DNA of 64,000 nucleotides from Streptomyces phaeofaciens. GTDB lineage: Bacteria > Actinomycetota > Actinomycetes > Streptomycetales > Streptomycetaceae. Positions 16,058 through 25,513 of this stretch are shown here, in pieces. The translations under genes and the position numbers were made by a program. The notes beneath the pieces were generated by a model. It did not search any database and was not told the DNA's origin. It was given only the letters and a program-made list of their open reading frames with translations. The DNA lies in contig NZ_BMSA01000004.1 of assembly GCF_014648915.1 (NCBI RefSeq), positions 336,539-400,538 of the forward strand, in the 5' to 3' direction. The stretch's first letter is position 1. The number at the start of each line of letters is the position of its first letter.

Positions 16058-17449
16058 ATGATCGAATTACCGGACCTGGCTGTCGGCGGTCTGGCCGCCG
16101 GCACACTGTCCGCGCTCGCCCTCGCCGGCGGGATGCTGCGGTTACGACGGCAACAGATCCGGCAGCGCGCCGAGACCGCCGCGCTGCGCACCCAACTCGA
16201 CGGCTCCTTACGGGCGTTCACGGCAGAGGTGGAGCACCTCGCCGCCCGCCGGGTGCCCGCGGCCGCGCGCCGGGTCGCCCATCCGCACACGGAAGTCCCG
16301 GGCCCGCTCCAGCCGTTGACCGTCGGCACGCCGACCGGGATCGCGCTGGAGAACGTCCTGCTGGCGCTCCAGGCCGAGGTGGCCGCCCAGCGCACCCGGG
16401 TGGACGCCGCGGCGCAGGCCGGGATGCGGGGCGCCACCCGGGAGATCCAGGCCGCTCTGTATCGGCTCCAGGACGCCCTGCGCGGACTGCAACAGCGCTA
16501 CGACGACCCGGAGTTGGCGCAGACCCTCTTCCGGCTGGACCACGAGAACGAGCAGTCGCTGCGCCGGGCGCAGGTCGCCGCCGTGGTGTGCGGGGCCTGG
16601 GTCGGACTGGCCCGTGAGGAGTCGCACCTGGTCGACGCGGTGACCGGCGGTCAGGCCCGGCTCGCCGGGTACCAGCGGGTCGAGGTCCACAACCACCTCG
16701 AAGCCGGCACGGCCCTGGTCTCGCACGCCGTGGAGCCGGTCGCCATCATCGTCGCCGAGCTGCTCGACAACGCGCTGCGCCACTCCTCCCCGGACACCGA
16801 CGTCGTGGTGAGCCTGGAACACGTCCACCACGGCGTCTGCGTGACCGTCGACGACGCCGGCCTCGGCATGAACCGCGACGAACGCGACCGCGCCCAGCGG
16901 CTGGTGGCGGGCGACGAACCGATCCTGCTGACCGATCTGGGCGACCCGCCGCGCATGGGGCTGGCCGCGATCGGCCGGCTGACCCGGCAGTTCGACCTGG
17001 GCGTGGACCTCTCCTCGCCCTCCCCGTACGGCGGGGTGCGCGCGGTCCTGCGGGTCGACGCCCACCTCCTCAGCCGGATCGACCCCGAGAAGCGTCCCCC
17101 GGCCGCGAGCGCCCCGCGCACGACCCGCAGGCCCGCATCCGAACGGCCCGCCCCCGCGCACGCGTACGGGAGCGAGGGCCTCGGACCGGAGCCGGCCGGT
17201 CACCACGGACCCGGCGACACCGACGGGCTGCCGCAGCGCCGCCGCCGTGCCCGCGCCGCCGCCGCGGAGGCCACGCCGGCGGCCGCCGAGCCCGTCCGGC
17301 CGGCCCGCAGGCCGCAGGACGCGGCGGCCGCGCTCGGCGGCCTCCAGGCCGGGACCGCCGCCGCCCGCGCGGGCGCGGCCGAGTACCCCGCGGCGGGCGA
17401 CGACGACACCGACCAGACCGACCACGCAGAAGGGGGAGCGGCCCGATGA
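16058..17449 (+). CDS. cvnA: Conservon sensor kinase-like protein CvnA
   Basis: First gene of a conservon, a membrane-associated G-protein-like signalling module of actinomycetes. It has one N-terminal membrane segment (about residues 9-29), a cytoplasmic helical region, and a HATPase domain with N box VAELLDNALRHSSPDTDV and G1 DDAGLGMNRDE. A long Ala/Arg/Pro-rich tail (about 350-463) follows. No dimerisation His box of classical sensor kinases is visible, as usual for CvnA. Start ATG 16058. The stop overlaps the next start (ATGA), implying translational coupling. Confidence 0.93.
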   Translation: MIELPDLAVGGLAAGTLSALALAGGMLRLRRQQIRQRAETAALRTQLDGSLRAFTAEVEHLAARRVPAAARRVAHPHTEVPGPLQPLTVGTPTGIALENVLLALQAEVAAQRTRVDAAAQAGMRGATREIQAALYRLQDALRGLQQRYDDPELAQTLFRLDHENEQSLRRAQVAAVVCGAWVGLAREESHLVDAVTGGQARLAGYQRVEVHNHLEAGTALVSHAVEPVAIIVAELLDNALRHSSPDTDVVVSLEHVHHGVCVTVDDAGLGMNRDERDRAQRLVAGDEPILLTDLGDPPRMGLAAIGRLTRQFDLGVDLSSPSPYGGVRAVLRVDAHLLSRIDPEKRPPAASAPRTTRRPASERPAPAHAYGSEGLGPEPAGHHGPGDTDGLPQRRRRARAAAAEATPAAAEPVRPARRPQDAAAALGGLQAGTAAARAGAAEYPAAGDDDTDQTDHAEGGAAR

Positions 17450-17868
17450 CCAGCCGCAACACGGGCGACACGGCATGGGTGCTGGAACCGATCCTCCAGG
17501 TGCCGCACGTGGTGGCCGCCGTCATGCTGACCCGGGACGGGCTCGTGACGGGGTACACCGACGCGCTGTCGCAGCCGTCGGCCGAACGGGTCGCCGCCAT
17601 CACCAGCACCGTGCAGGGGGCCTGCCGGACGGCGGCGGCCGCCTTCGCCGACCGGGAGAAGGCCGAGGTACGGCAGATCGTCATCGAGTCCGACCACGGC
17701 TATGTGCTGATCGTGCCGACCGACCACGGCACCTGTGTCGCCGCGTACGGGGACGGCGAGGTGCGCCTGGACCTGCTGGCGCACCGGGTCCACTCCCAGG
17801 TGGCACGACTGGGCGAGAAGGCCATGGCGGCCGCGCCCCGAGGAGCCGACGACACCGCGCCCGCATGA
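17446..17868 (+). CDS. cvnB: Conservon roadblock/LC7 protein CvnB
   Basis: 140 residues of the roadblock fold: LEPILQVPHVVAAVMLTRDG, then a Ser/Thr-rich loop, AAAFADREKAEVRQIVIES and YVLIVPTDHGTCVAAYGD. In conservons CvnB is thought to act as the GTPase activator or scaffold for CvnD. It overlaps cvnA by four bases and cvnC by four bases. Confidence 0.93.
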   Translation: MTSRNTGDTAWVLEPILQVPHVVAAVMLTRDGLVTGYTDALSQPSAERVAAITSTVQGACRTAAAAFADREKAEVRQIVIESDHGYVLIVPTDHGTCVAAYGDGEVRLDLLAHRVHSQVARLGEKAMAAAPRGADDTAPA

Positions 17869-18227
17869 CCGGCCGCCCGGCCGGCCGTCCCCTGGTTCCC
17901 GCCTATCTGTCGACCGGCGGAGTGACCCGGCCCAGCCGCCCCCACATGGAACGGCTGACCGTCCTGGCGCTCGGCGGCGAACCCCGGCCCACCGGACTGC
18001 CCGCCGCCGCGCTCGCCCTGCTGGACGCCCTGGAGGGCGGCTCGCTGGCGGTGGTGGAGGCGGCGGCGCTGCTGCGGCTGCCGGTGTCCGCGGTGCGGGT
18101 GCTGGCGGCCGACCTCGTCGACCGGAACCTGGTCCTCGCCCGTGCGCCGATCCCGCCCGCCGAACGGTTCGACCCCGACCTGCTGAAGAGAGTGGCCGAT
18201 GGCCTTCGCGCCCTCAAGCGCGCCTAG
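17865..18227 (+). CDS. cvnC: Conservon DUF742 protein CvnC
   Basis: 120 residues matching DUF742: LVPAYLSTGGVTRP near the N terminus, a LTVLAL strand and a winged-helix-like segment (VVEAAALLRLPVSAVRVL, then AADLVDRNLVLAR). Its exact role in conservons is unknown; it is expected in the complex with CvnA, CvnB and CvnD. The gene overlaps cvnB by four bases and cvnD by 29 bases. Confidence 0.93.
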   Translation: MTGRPAGRPLVPAYLSTGGVTRPSRPHMERLTVLALGGEPRPTGLPAAALALLDALEGGSLAVVEAAALLRLPVSAVRVLAADLVDRNLVLARAPIPPAERFDPDLLKRVADGLRALKRA

Positions 18228-18822
18228 CGCAAGCTCCCCCCATGGCATCCATCTGCCGGACACCGCCCGCGAACTGGTGAAGATCCTGGTCGCGGGGCCG
18301 TTCGGGGTGGGCAAGACGACCCTGATCGACTCCGTGTCCGAAATCCGGCCCCTGCACACCGAGGAGCACCTGAGCGAGGCGTCCGCCGAGGTGGACGACC
18401 TGGCCGGGGTGCGGGACAAGACGACGACCACCGTCGCCATCGACTTCGGCCGGCTCAGCCTGCCCGGCGGGGTGGTGCTGTACCTGTTCGGCACCCCCGG
18501 GCAGGAGCGGTTCCGGGCGCTGTGGGACGACATCGCCCACGGGGCGCTCGGCGCGCTCGTCCTGGTGGACAGCCGCCGGATCGACGCGTCCTTCGGCGTG
18601 CTGGGGCTGGTGGAGGAGAGCGGGCTGCCGTACGCGGTCGCCTTCAACGACTTCCCGGACGCGCCCCGGCACCACGGCGTGCAAGAGCTGCGCCGCGCCC
18701 TGGACCTGGAGCCGGGGACGCCCATGGTGACCTGCGACGCGCGGGACGCGAACTCCTCGATCGACGCGCTGCTCGCGCTGGTCGACCATCTGATCAGCCG
18801 TGACCCCGTGGAGGCCCGGTGA
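18199..18822 (+). CDS. cvnD: Conservon GTP-binding protein CvnD
   Basis: 207 residues. P-loop GPFGVGKTT at 33-41, a switch-region DKTTTTVAIDFGRL, the G3 motif FGTPGQERF, and AFNDFPDA where the NKxD motif of small GTPases would be, so the guanine-specificity loop is non-canonical as in other CvnD proteins. It acts as the switch of the conservon complex. The start at 18199 lies within cvnC; the stop overlaps the following P450 start (GTGA). Confidence 0.93.
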   Translation: MAFAPSSAPSASSPHGIHLPDTARELVKILVAGPFGVGKTTLIDSVSEIRPLHTEEHLSEASAEVDDLAGVRDKTTTTVAIDFGRLSLPGGVVLYLFGTPGQERFRALWDDIAHGALGALVLVDSRRIDASFGVLGLVEESGLPYAVAFNDFPDAPRHHGVQELRRALDLEPGTPMVTCDARDANSSIDALLALVDHLISRDPVEAR

Positions 18823-20072
18823 CCACCTATCCCCCGGACCGGCGGGACTTCTCGCGCTCGGCGCCGGTGCGCCTGTGGGAGGACGGCTTCGCCTCGGATC
18901 CCCGGCACTACTACGGCGCCCTTCGCGCCCAGGGCCCCGTCGGCTGGGCGGAGCTGGCGCCCGGGGTGCCGGCCTACCTGGTCACGGACCGGCGGGCCGC
19001 GCTGGAGGTGCTGCACGACGAGGAGACGTTCTCGCACGACCCGCGGGCGTGGGAGGAGACCGTCCCCGCCGACTCCCCGGTGCTCGGCATGATGCGCTGG
19101 CGGCCCAACGCGCTGTTCGCCGACGGTGCCGCCCACGTCCGCTACCGCACCACGCTGCTCGACGTGTTCGACCTGGTCGAGCCGTACGACCTGCGGGCGC
19201 GGGTGCAGCGGGCGGCGCGGCTGCTGGCGGACCGGATCGGGCCGCGCGGGGAGGCCGATCTGGTCGGGGACTTCTCGCGGCCGCTGCTGGCGCTGGTCCT
19301 CAACGACCTGTTCGGGCTGCCGGACAGCCAGGGCGACCGGCTCAACCGGGGCCTCGGCAAGATGATGGAGGGCGGGGCGCAGGCCGCGCAGGGCGAGGCG
19401 GAGTACGCGGGGTACGTGCTGGACCTGATCGCCGCCAAGGCCGAGCGGCGCGGGGAGGACCTGCCGAGCCGGCTGCTCGACCATCCGGCCCGGCTGACCC
19501 AGGAGGAGGTCACCTGGCAGGTGTTCCTCACCCTCGGCGCCGGGTACGAGCCGACGGCGAACCTGCTCTCCAACACCCTCTCGCGGATCCTGGGCAACCC
19601 GGCCTACTACTCCACCCTCACCAGCGGCGCCCGTCCGGTCATGGACGCGGTCGTCGAGGTGCTGCACCACGAGACACCGCTGGCCAACTACGGCATCTAC
19701 TACGCCCGCAGACCCGTGTCGTTCCACGGGGTGTGGCTGCGCGAGACGGTGCCGGTGGTGGTGTCGTACGGGGCGCTCGGCCACTTCGCCGAGCAGGAGG
19801 CCGCCCCTGACCGGCATCCCGGCGACGCCTCGCACCTGTCGTGGGGCGCGGGTCCGCACTCCTGTCCGGTGAAGCAGCACACGCTGCTGATCGTCACCGA
19901 GGCGATCGAGCGGCTCACCCAGTGGCTGCCCGACCTCGATCCCGTGCTGCCGCGCGAGCGGCTCAGCTGGCGGCCGGGGCCGTTCCACCGCTCGCTGACC
20001 GCGCTGCCGGTCCGATTCAGTCCTCGCTCCCCCGCATCCGAACCGCCAGACCAGCCAGGAGTTCCGTCGTGA
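18819..20072 (+). CDS. Conservon cytochrome P450, CYP157-like, lacking the EXXR motif
   Basis: 417-residue P450-fold protein, first of two P450 genes at the end of the conservon. The helix-K position reads E280-V-L-H283, so the normally invariant Arg of EXXR is His. In helix I the motif is AGYEPT (241-246), with Pro in place of the first Thr. The haem-ligand region [10 protein letters not shown] keeps Cys349. Published CYP157 proteins of Streptomyces conservons also lack EXXR; I assign the family from this combination and context, not from alignment. Substrate unknown. GTG start overlaps cvnD; stop overlaps the next GTG. Confidence 0.85.
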   Translation: MTTYPPDRRDFSRSAPVRLWEDGFASDPRHYYGALRAQGPVGWAELAPGVPAYLVTDRRAALEVLHDEETFSHDPRAWEETVPADSPVLGMMRWRPNALFADGAAHVRYRTTLLDVFDLVEPYDLRARVQRAARLLADRIGPRGEADLVGDFSRPLLALVLNDLFGLPDSQGDRLNRGLGKMMEGGAQAAQGEAEYAGYVLDLIAAKAERRGEDLPSRLLDHPARLTQEEVTWQVFLTLGAGYEPTANLLSNTLSRILGNPAYYSTLTSGARPVMDAVVEVLHHETPLANYGIYYARRPVSFHGVWLRETVPVVVSYGALGHFAEQEAAPDRHPGDASHLSWGAGPHSCPVKQHTLLIVTEAIERLTQWLPDLDPVLPRERLSWRPGPFHRSLTALPVRFSPRSPASEPPDQPGVPS

Positions 20073-21286
20073 CCGTGACCGACCGCTTCGTCCTCGACCC
20101 GCTGGGCGCCGACATCCCCGCCGAGAGCGCCCGGCTGCGCGCCCTGGGCCCGATCGTGCCCGTGGAGCTGCCCGGCGGCATCCCGGCCTGGGCGCCCACC
20201 GGCTACGACACGCTGAAGGAGCTGATCCTCGACCCGCGGGTCAGCAAGGACCCCCGGCAGCACTGGCGGCTCTGGCCGGAGCTGGGCGAACACCCGTCCT
20301 GGGGCTGGATCCTCGGCTGGGTCGGCGTGGTCAACATGCTGTCCACGTACGGCGCCGACCACGCCCGGCTGCGCAAACTGGTGGCGCCGAGCTTCACGCA
20401 CCGGCGCACCGAGGCGCTGCGGGAACGGGTCGAGGCGATCACCAAGGAGCTGCTGGAGGGTCTCGACGCCGGCGGTGACGTGGTGGACCTGAAGGCGGGC
20501 TTCGCGCATCCGCTGCCGCTGCGGATCATCTGCGAACTGTTCGGGGTGCCCGAGGAGATGCGGGGCGACACCGCCGCGCTGATCGCGGCGATCATGGACA
20601 CCTCGGACCCGAGCCCGGAGCACGCCGCGTTCGTGCAGGAGCGGATCGGCACGGTGCTGGGCGGGCTCATCGCCCACAAGAGCGAGCATCCCGGCGACGA
20701 CATGACGACCGAACTGATCCGGGTCCGCGACGAGGACGGCGACCGGCTCAGCGGCGAGGAACTCATGTACACGCTGCTGCTGGTGATCGGCGCCGGGTTC
20801 GAGACGACCGTGAACCTCATCGGGAACGCGGTGGTGGCGCTGCTGCGGCGGCCGGAGCAGCTGGCGGCCGTACGGCGCGGGGAGATCGGCTGGGACGCGG
20901 TGGTGGACGAGACCCTGCGCGCGCATCCGTCGATCGCCTCGCTGCCGCTGCGTTTCGCGGTGAGCGACCTGACGGTCGGCGATGTCACCGTTCCCGCCGG
21001 GGACGCGATCATCACGACGTACGCGGCCGCCGGGCTGGACCCGGAGCACTACGGGGCGGACGCGGACGTGTTCGACGCGACGCGCGGGGCGGACGATCAT
21101 CTGGCGTTCGGGATCGGTGTGCACCGGTGCATCGGCGCGCCGCTGGCCCGGATGGAGGCGCTGACCGCGCTCCCCGCCCTGTTCGAGCGGTTCCCGCGGC
21201 TGCGGGCGGCCGACGGGGAGCTGCGCCAGGTGCCGTCGTTCATCGCGTTCGGCTGGCAGGAGATCCCGGTCCGGCTGCGGGACTGA
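20069..21286 (+). CDS. Conservon cytochrome P450, CYP154-like
   Basis: 405-residue canonical bacterial P450. Helix I carries GAGFETT (241-247), helix K ETLR (281-284), and the haem loop [10 protein letters not shown] with Cys354. CYP157-CYP154 pairs are a known ending of actinomycete conservons, which supports the assignment. It would need an external ferredoxin; a complete redox set lies at 44.3-47.0 kb but belongs to another P450. The GTG start shares bases with the previous TGA, and GGAG is at good spacing, so both P450s are likely made together. Confidence 0.88.
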   Translation: MTVTDRFVLDPLGADIPAESARLRALGPIVPVELPGGIPAWAPTGYDTLKELILDPRVSKDPRQHWRLWPELGEHPSWGWILGWVGVVNMLSTYGADHARLRKLVAPSFTHRRTEALRERVEAITKELLEGLDAGGDVVDLKAGFAHPLPLRIICELFGVPEEMRGDTAALIAAIMDTSDPSPEHAAFVQERIGTVLGGLIAHKSEHPGDDMTTELIRVRDEDGDRLSGEELMYTLLLVIGAGFETTVNLIGNAVVALLRRPEQLAAVRRGEIGWDAVVDETLRAHPSIASLPLRFAVSDLTVGDVTVPAGDAIITTYAAAGLDPEHYGADADVFDATRGADDHLAFGIGVHRCIGAPLARMEALTALPALFERFPRLRAADGELRQVPSFIAFGWQEIPVRLRD

Positions 21287-21339
21287 GGCGCGAGGGGGCG
21301 GTGGCTCCGGGCACGGGGCGCGCGGGTTCCGGGACGCGC

Positions 21340-21378
21340 GGGTGCGGGGCACGGGTGCGGGGCACGGGTGCGCGGGGG
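21340..21378. repeat. Tandem 13-bp repeats after the conservon
   Basis: Two identical 13-bp units GGGTGCGGGGCAC at 21340-21352 and 21353-21365, and a third partial copy from 21366. They lie in the untranslated region after the last conservon gene. Confidence 0.6.
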
Positions 21379-21495
21379 CATACGGGTGCGGGGGTGCGAC
21401 CAGTCCCCCGTGCCGGTCGCATCCCCGCCGTGCTGGAACCTACGCGCCGGGCGAGCGGCTTGTGAATCGTGTCGATGCCCGTTCTGCGGCGCCGA

Positions 21496-21521
21496 GGACT
21501 CACCTGTGCACAGGTGAGTCC
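21496..21521. terminator. Perfect 26-bp palindrome between convergent genes
   Basis: Every base from 21496 to 21521 pairs with its mirror partner around the centre at 21508/21509 (core CACCTGTGCACAGGTG). It lies eight bases past the PucR-gene stop and about 210 bases after the conservon. It can fold as a hairpin on either strand and is best read as a bidirectional terminator; a dimeric-protein binding site is the alternative. Confidence 0.6.
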
Positions 21522-21529
21522 GGAAGGCC

Positions 21530-23035
21530 CTATTCCGCTCCTGGCCGGAGGGCTCCGCGCAGATCGGGCTGGTCGAGGTCACGCGTCGCCAGATGGGCGA
21601 GGACGACTTCGTAGAGGTCGCTGCCGGAGGCCAGGAGCTGGCGTTCGAGCACGGGTTCGGCGCTGCGGACGTGCTCACGCACGGTCTGGGCGTGCACACC
21701 GAGCAGCTGCGCGGCCCGTTCGGCGTTGCCGCCCGCGGCGATCCAGGTGCGCAGGGTGCGGCGCAGGTCGCGGCCGTCGGTGTCCAGGCGGGCCAGCAGA
21801 TCCTGTCCCCAGGTGGCCAGGGCGGGCCCGGTGAGCAGGTCGCCGAGCCGGGCGGTCGCTGCCGCGCCGCCCGCGCGCTCCTCGGTGAAGCCGACCTGGG
21901 TGTTGAGGGCGAGATGGACGGTGGCCCGGACGGTGAGGTCGGAGAAGTCGGTGCCCAGCAGGTTCTCGACCCGTTCCATCCGGGCGCGGACCGTGTTGCG
22001 GCTGACGCCCAGCACCTTCGCCGCGCTGACGGCGGTGAACTCCAGGCCGAGCCGGGTGGTGGCGAGGAGTTCGGCGCGGGTGTGGTGCGGCAGGGTGTCG
22101 AGGGGGCGCAGCAGCCGGGTCGTCCAGGTGGCCAGCACCTCCGGATCCATCAGGCGCTCGGGATGGGTGCGCTCGGCGTAGACGGCCCGGTGGTCGGGGC
22201 GGAAGCGGGCGACGGCGAGGGCGCTGACGGCCTGCCCGTAGGCGGTGGCGGTGCTGGCGAGGCTGTGCCGGGTGCTGCCGCCGAGGTAGGCGTCGGGGGT
22301 GCGGTCGCACAGGGCCCACAGGGCGGCGGCCGAGGTGTCGTCCGGGGTGACGACGATGACGTGGCCGTCCATGGCGGGGCAGCGGACGACGAGGGCCTCG
22401 TCGCAGGTGGCCGCGAGGCAGTCCTCGGCGAGGCGGTCGCGGTCGGCGGGGGCGCTCTCGACGACGTAGACGCAGGCGGTGTCGGTGTCGAGCAGGCCGG
22501 GCCACAGGCCGGCGGCGACCCGGCGGGCGGCGACGATGTCCTCGACCATGAGGAGCTGGAGGATGGCGAGGCGCAGGTCGGAGGTGGCGCGGGCGAGGCG
22601 GTGTCCGGTGGCGGCGGTCTGCCGGGCGCGCAGCACCAGCTCGAGGACGGTCGCGGTGTGCGTGACGATGTCGGCGGCGCGCCGGTCGAAGGGAGCCGTA
22701 CGGGAGACGGTGAGCACGCCCGTCGAGGCGGGGGCCGGCAGGGCGACCCCGATCAGCCGGGCGAAGCGGCCGTCGCCCTCCCAGGCGGCGGAGGCGATGC
22801 GGCCGGAGAGGATGTCGGCGGCCGGGCCCTGGTCGAGCGGCTGCTGCGTTCCGGCGAGCGGGGTGCCGGTGTCGTCGACCAGGCACACGGTCGCGTCGAG
22901 CGTGCGTGCCAGCCAGTCGGTGATCCTGCGGAGGTCCGACCTGCTGGGGCGCAGGTGGTCGAGGAGTTCCCGCGCCCACGTCGGGTCGGCGCCCGTCACC
23001 TCGGTGTCGCGGTTCCCGTCGTCCCGGCCGGTCAT
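21530..23035 (-). CDS. PucR-family transcriptional regulator with two HTH segments
   Basis: 501 residues. A GAF-like N-terminal sensor region (TLDATVCLVDDTGTPLAGTQ) is followed by a GGDEF-related central domain and the PucR C-terminal HTH (VSAAKVLGVSRNTVRARMER). A second HTH-like copy follows about 60 residues later (AERAAQLLGVHAQTVREHV), which is unusual, since most PucR proteins end after one. Start ATG 23035 has GAGGAGAG upstream. It is divergent from the TetR gene across 282 bp; target genes are not obvious. Confidence 0.82.
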   Translation of the reverse strand: MTGRDDGNRDTEVTGADPTWARELLDHLRPSRSDLRRITDWLARTLDATVCLVDDTGTPLAGTQQPLDQGPAADILSGRIASAAWEGDGRFARLIGVALPAPASTGVLTVSRTAPFDRRAADIVTHTATVLELVLRARQTAATGHRLARATSDLRLAILQLLMVEDIVAARRVAAGLWPGLLDTDTACVYVVESAPADRDRLAEDCLAATCDEALVVRCPAMDGHVIVVTPDDTSAAALWALCDRTPDAYLGGSTRHSLASTATAYGQAVSALAVARFRPDHRAVYAERTHPERLMDPEVLATWTTRLLRPLDTLPHHTRAELLATTRLGLEFTAVSAAKVLGVSRNTVRARMERVENLLGTDFSDLTVRATVHLALNTQVGFTEERAGGAAATARLGDLLTGPALATWGQDLLARLDTDGRDLRRTLRTWIAAGGNAERAAQLLGVHAQTVREHVRSAEPVLERQLLASGSDLYEVVLAHLATRDLDQPDLRGALRPGAE

Positions 23036-23317
23036 GCGCGTGCTCTCCTCGTCCCTCCGGCCCCCGCGGGCCGAACCAGTCATTTCGGTCGGGGACGTTA
23101 CCTCACCGGGCCGAAAGGTCCGAGGCCCGTGGGCCGGAGCGGTCCGGCGGACCCCGGTGGCGGCCCCGGCGCGCGCGTGGGCATAGATATGCGGGCGAAG
23201 GCATGGCGCCCGGACGTCTGGGCGGCCCGGCCGTCCCGGACGTACCATGACTCCGTCCGCCCGCCCGCGACCTCGCAGGTCAGCGGCCCTTCGCAGACGA
23301 ACGGGAGAGCACCCGCC

Positions 23318-23911
23318 GTGGCCCATCTGCGCGCTGCCCAGAAGGAGATGACCCGTCGGCTGCTGCTGTCGACGGCGCTGGAGCTGTTCGAGGCGCGCGG
23401 CTACGCGGGGACGACGGTCGACGACATCGCCAAGGCGGCGGGCACCACACGGGTGACGTTCTACGCCTACTTCCCCTCCCGGACGGCGCTGATGAAGGCG
23501 CTCTTCGAGGAACTCGACCGGTTGCTGGCGGAGCGGGAGGGGGCCGCGGACCTGGTCACGGTGGTCCGCGCGGGACAGCGCGACGGGTTCGGGATCTGGC
23601 TGACCGCCGTCTCCCGGCAGTGGCCCCGGATCCGGCCGTACGTCCTGGCCGCGCACGAGGCCGCCGCCGTGGATCCGGAGGTGCGGGAGCTGGTCGAGGG
23701 GTGGTTCGACGGGGTGGTCCACGACATCGAGGCCGGCCTCGACCAGGCGGGCCGGTTCGATCCGGACTCCCGGCGCACCCGCGGCTTCCTGGCGCTCGCC
23801 CAGCTGGACCAGCTGGGCCGGCACTGGATGCGGCACGGCTGGCGGACGGACCCGGCGACGGCACTGGGGGTGCTCACGGACAGCTGGACGCAGCTGCTGG
23901 GAGACGGGTGA
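23318..23911 (+). CDS. TetR-family transcriptional regulator
   Basis: 197 residues. The DNA-binding domain is LLLSTALELFEARGYAGTTV, then DIAKAAGTTRVTFYAYFPSR. The rest is a helical ligand-binding domain of no recognised specificity. GTG start at 23318 with GGGAGAG upstream. Divergent from the PucR gene; the next gene on the same strand (Sua5/YciO) has its own leaderless promoter, so the regulator probably acts on itself or on a remote target. Confidence 0.87.
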   Translation: MAHLRAAQKEMTRRLLLSTALELFEARGYAGTTVDDIAKAAGTTRVTFYAYFPSRTALMKALFEELDRLLAEREGAADLVTVVRAGQRDGFGIWLTAVSRQWPRIRPYVLAAHEAAAVDPEVRELVEGWFDGVVHDIEAGLDQAGRFDPDSRRTRGFLALAQLDQLGRHWMRHGWRTDPATALGVLTDSWTQLLGDG

Positions 23912-23972
23912 GCGGCGGACACCGTGAGCGGCCGGGGACCGTACGGTTCCCGCCACGGCATAAGCTCGGCCA

Positions 23973-24593
23973 ATGGCCAAGTACTACGACGTGCACCCCG
24001 ACAATCCCCAGCCGCGCACCATCTCCCAGGTGGCGCAGGCCATCCGGGACGACGCGCTGATCGCGTACCCGACGGACTCCTGCTACGCCCTGGGCTGCCG
24101 GCTGGGCAGCAAGAACGGCATCGACCGGATCCGGGCCATCCGCAAGCTGGACGACCGGCACCACTTCACGCTCGTGTGCCAGGACTTCGCGCAGCTCGGC
24201 CAGTTCGTGCGGGTGGACAACGACGTGTTCCGCGCGATCAAGGCGACGACGCCCGGCAGCTACACCTTCATCCTCCCGGCGACCCGGGAGGTGCCGCGCA
24301 TGCTCCAGCACCCGAAGAAGAAGACGGTGGGCGTGCGCATCCCCGACCATGTCGTCACCCAGGCCCTGCTCGCCGAACTCGGTGAACCGCTGCTGTCCAG
24401 CACGCTGTTGCTGCCGGGCGAGGAGGAACCGATGACCCAGGGCTGGCAGATCAAGGACGAGCTGGACCATCTGGTGGACGCCGTGCTCGACTCCGGGGAC
24501 TGCGGCACCGAGCCGACCACGGTGATCGACTTCTCCGAGGGCGAGGCCGAGGTCGTGCGGCACGGGGCGGGGGACGCCTCACGGTTCGAGTGA
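23973..24593 (+). CDS. Sua5/YciO/YrdC-type L-threonylcarbamoyladenylate synthase-like protein
   Basis: 206 residues with the YrdC fold: ALIAYPTDSCYALGCRLGSK forms the nucleotide pocket, then IRKLDDRHHFTLVC, TPGSYTFILPATREVP, and VGVRIPDHVV. It matches the YciO branch more than TsaC/TsaC2, so a tRNA t6A role is plausible but not certain. The ATG at 23973 follows a TAAGCT box (23961-23966) by six bases, indicating a leaderless transcript. Confidence 0.83.
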   Translation: MAKYYDVHPDNPQPRTISQVAQAIRDDALIAYPTDSCYALGCRLGSKNGIDRIRAIRKLDDRHHFTLVCQDFAQLGQFVRVDNDVFRAIKATTPGSYTFILPATREVPRMLQHPKKKTVGVRIPDHVVTQALLAELGEPLLSSTLLLPGEEEPMTQGWQIKDELDHLVDAVLDSGDCGTEPTTVIDFSEGEAEVVRHGAGDASRFE

Positions 24594-24702
24594 GGCACGG
24601 GGGTCCTCACGACCGGTTCCGTGGTACCTGCAACGATGGGCGCGGAACCGCATCGCCAGGCGGAACCACCGCCCGCCGTGAACCGCGCAGAGAGGCACCC
24701 CC

Positions 24703-25458
24703 ATGACCTCCGTACAGGGATCAGCCGTGGACATCCGCACCGAGGACGGTGTCGCGGACGCCTACCTCGCCCGTCCCGCCGACGGGTCGCCCCGTCCGGG
24801 TGTGCTGCTGTACCAGGACGCGTTCGGGCTGCGCCCGCATCTGCGGGCGATGGCCGACCGGCTCGCCGAGGCCGGGTACACGGTGCTGGTCCCCAACGTG
24901 TTCTACCGTCACGGGCGCGCCCCGGTCGTGGAGTTGCCCGAGTTCATCGACCCGGCGGCCCGGCCGGAGATCTTCGGCGCCCTGACGCCGGTCATCCGGT
25001 CCCTCACCACCGAACGGGCCATGCGGGACGCGGACGCGTATCTGCGGTGGCTGGAGGAGAGCCCGCTGGTCACGGACGGTCCGGTCGCGCTGACCGGGTA
25101 CTGCATGGGCGCCCGGCTCGCGCTGCTGACCGCCGGCACCCACCCGGAGCGGGTGGCGGCGGCGGCCGGCTTCCACGGCGGGCGGCTCGCGACCGACGCG
25201 CCGGACAGCCCGCATCTGGTGGCCGGCCGGATCACCGCGGAGCTGTACTTCGGCCACGCGGACCACGACGCGTCCCTGCCGCCCGAGCAGATCCGGCTCC
25301 TGGCCGACACCCTCACCGAGGCCGGCGTACGCCATCGCTGCGAGGTCTACGAGGGCGCCCACCACGGCTTCACCCAGGCCGACACCGCCGCGTACGACGA
25401 GAAGGGCGCTGAGCGTCACTGGTCGGCGCTGCTTGACCTGCTGAAGCGGACGTTCTGA
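24703..25458 (+). CDS. Dienelactone hydrolase family protein
   Basis: 251-residue alpha/beta hydrolase with a Cys nucleophile: Cys134 in GYCMGARLA, Asp in FGHADHDAS and His in EGAHHGF, the standard DLH triad. The family hydrolyses lactones such as dienelactone in aromatic-ring breakdown; no ring-cleavage genes are nearby, so the substrate is open. Start ATG 24703 with GAGAGG upstream. A strong hairpin follows the stop. Confidence 0.88.
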   Translation: MTSVQGSAVDIRTEDGVADAYLARPADGSPRPGVLLYQDAFGLRPHLRAMADRLAEAGYTVLVPNVFYRHGRAPVVELPEFIDPAARPEIFGALTPVIRSLTTERAMRDADAYLRWLEESPLVTDGPVALTGYCMGARLALLTAGTHPERVAAAAGFHGGRLATDAPDSPHLVAGRITAELYFGHADHDASLPPEQIRLLADTLTEAGVRHRCEVYEGAHHGFTQADTAAYDEKGAERHWSALLDLLKRTF

Positions 25459-25466
25459 CGGCACGG

Positions 25467-25495
25467 GCGCCCGGGCCCGGCGGCGGCCCGGGCGC
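25467..25495 (+). terminator. Hairpin after the dienelactone hydrolase gene
   Basis: An 11-bp perfect stem (25467-25477 with 25485-25495), seven-base loop, followed by a pyrimidine-rich TCTCTTCTGT. Confidence 0.75.
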
Positions 25496-25513
25496 TCTCT
25501 TCTGTCCGAATCA

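Noticed and set aside
18819..21286. P450 pair as part of a natural-product cluster
   Set aside because: No biosynthetic genes adjoin it, and the order and overlaps fit a conservon.
21593..23317. Upstream extension of the TetR frame through the divergent PucR gene
   Set aside because: It has no recognisable domain until the TetR part, and a clear GTG start with a ribosome site lies at 23318.
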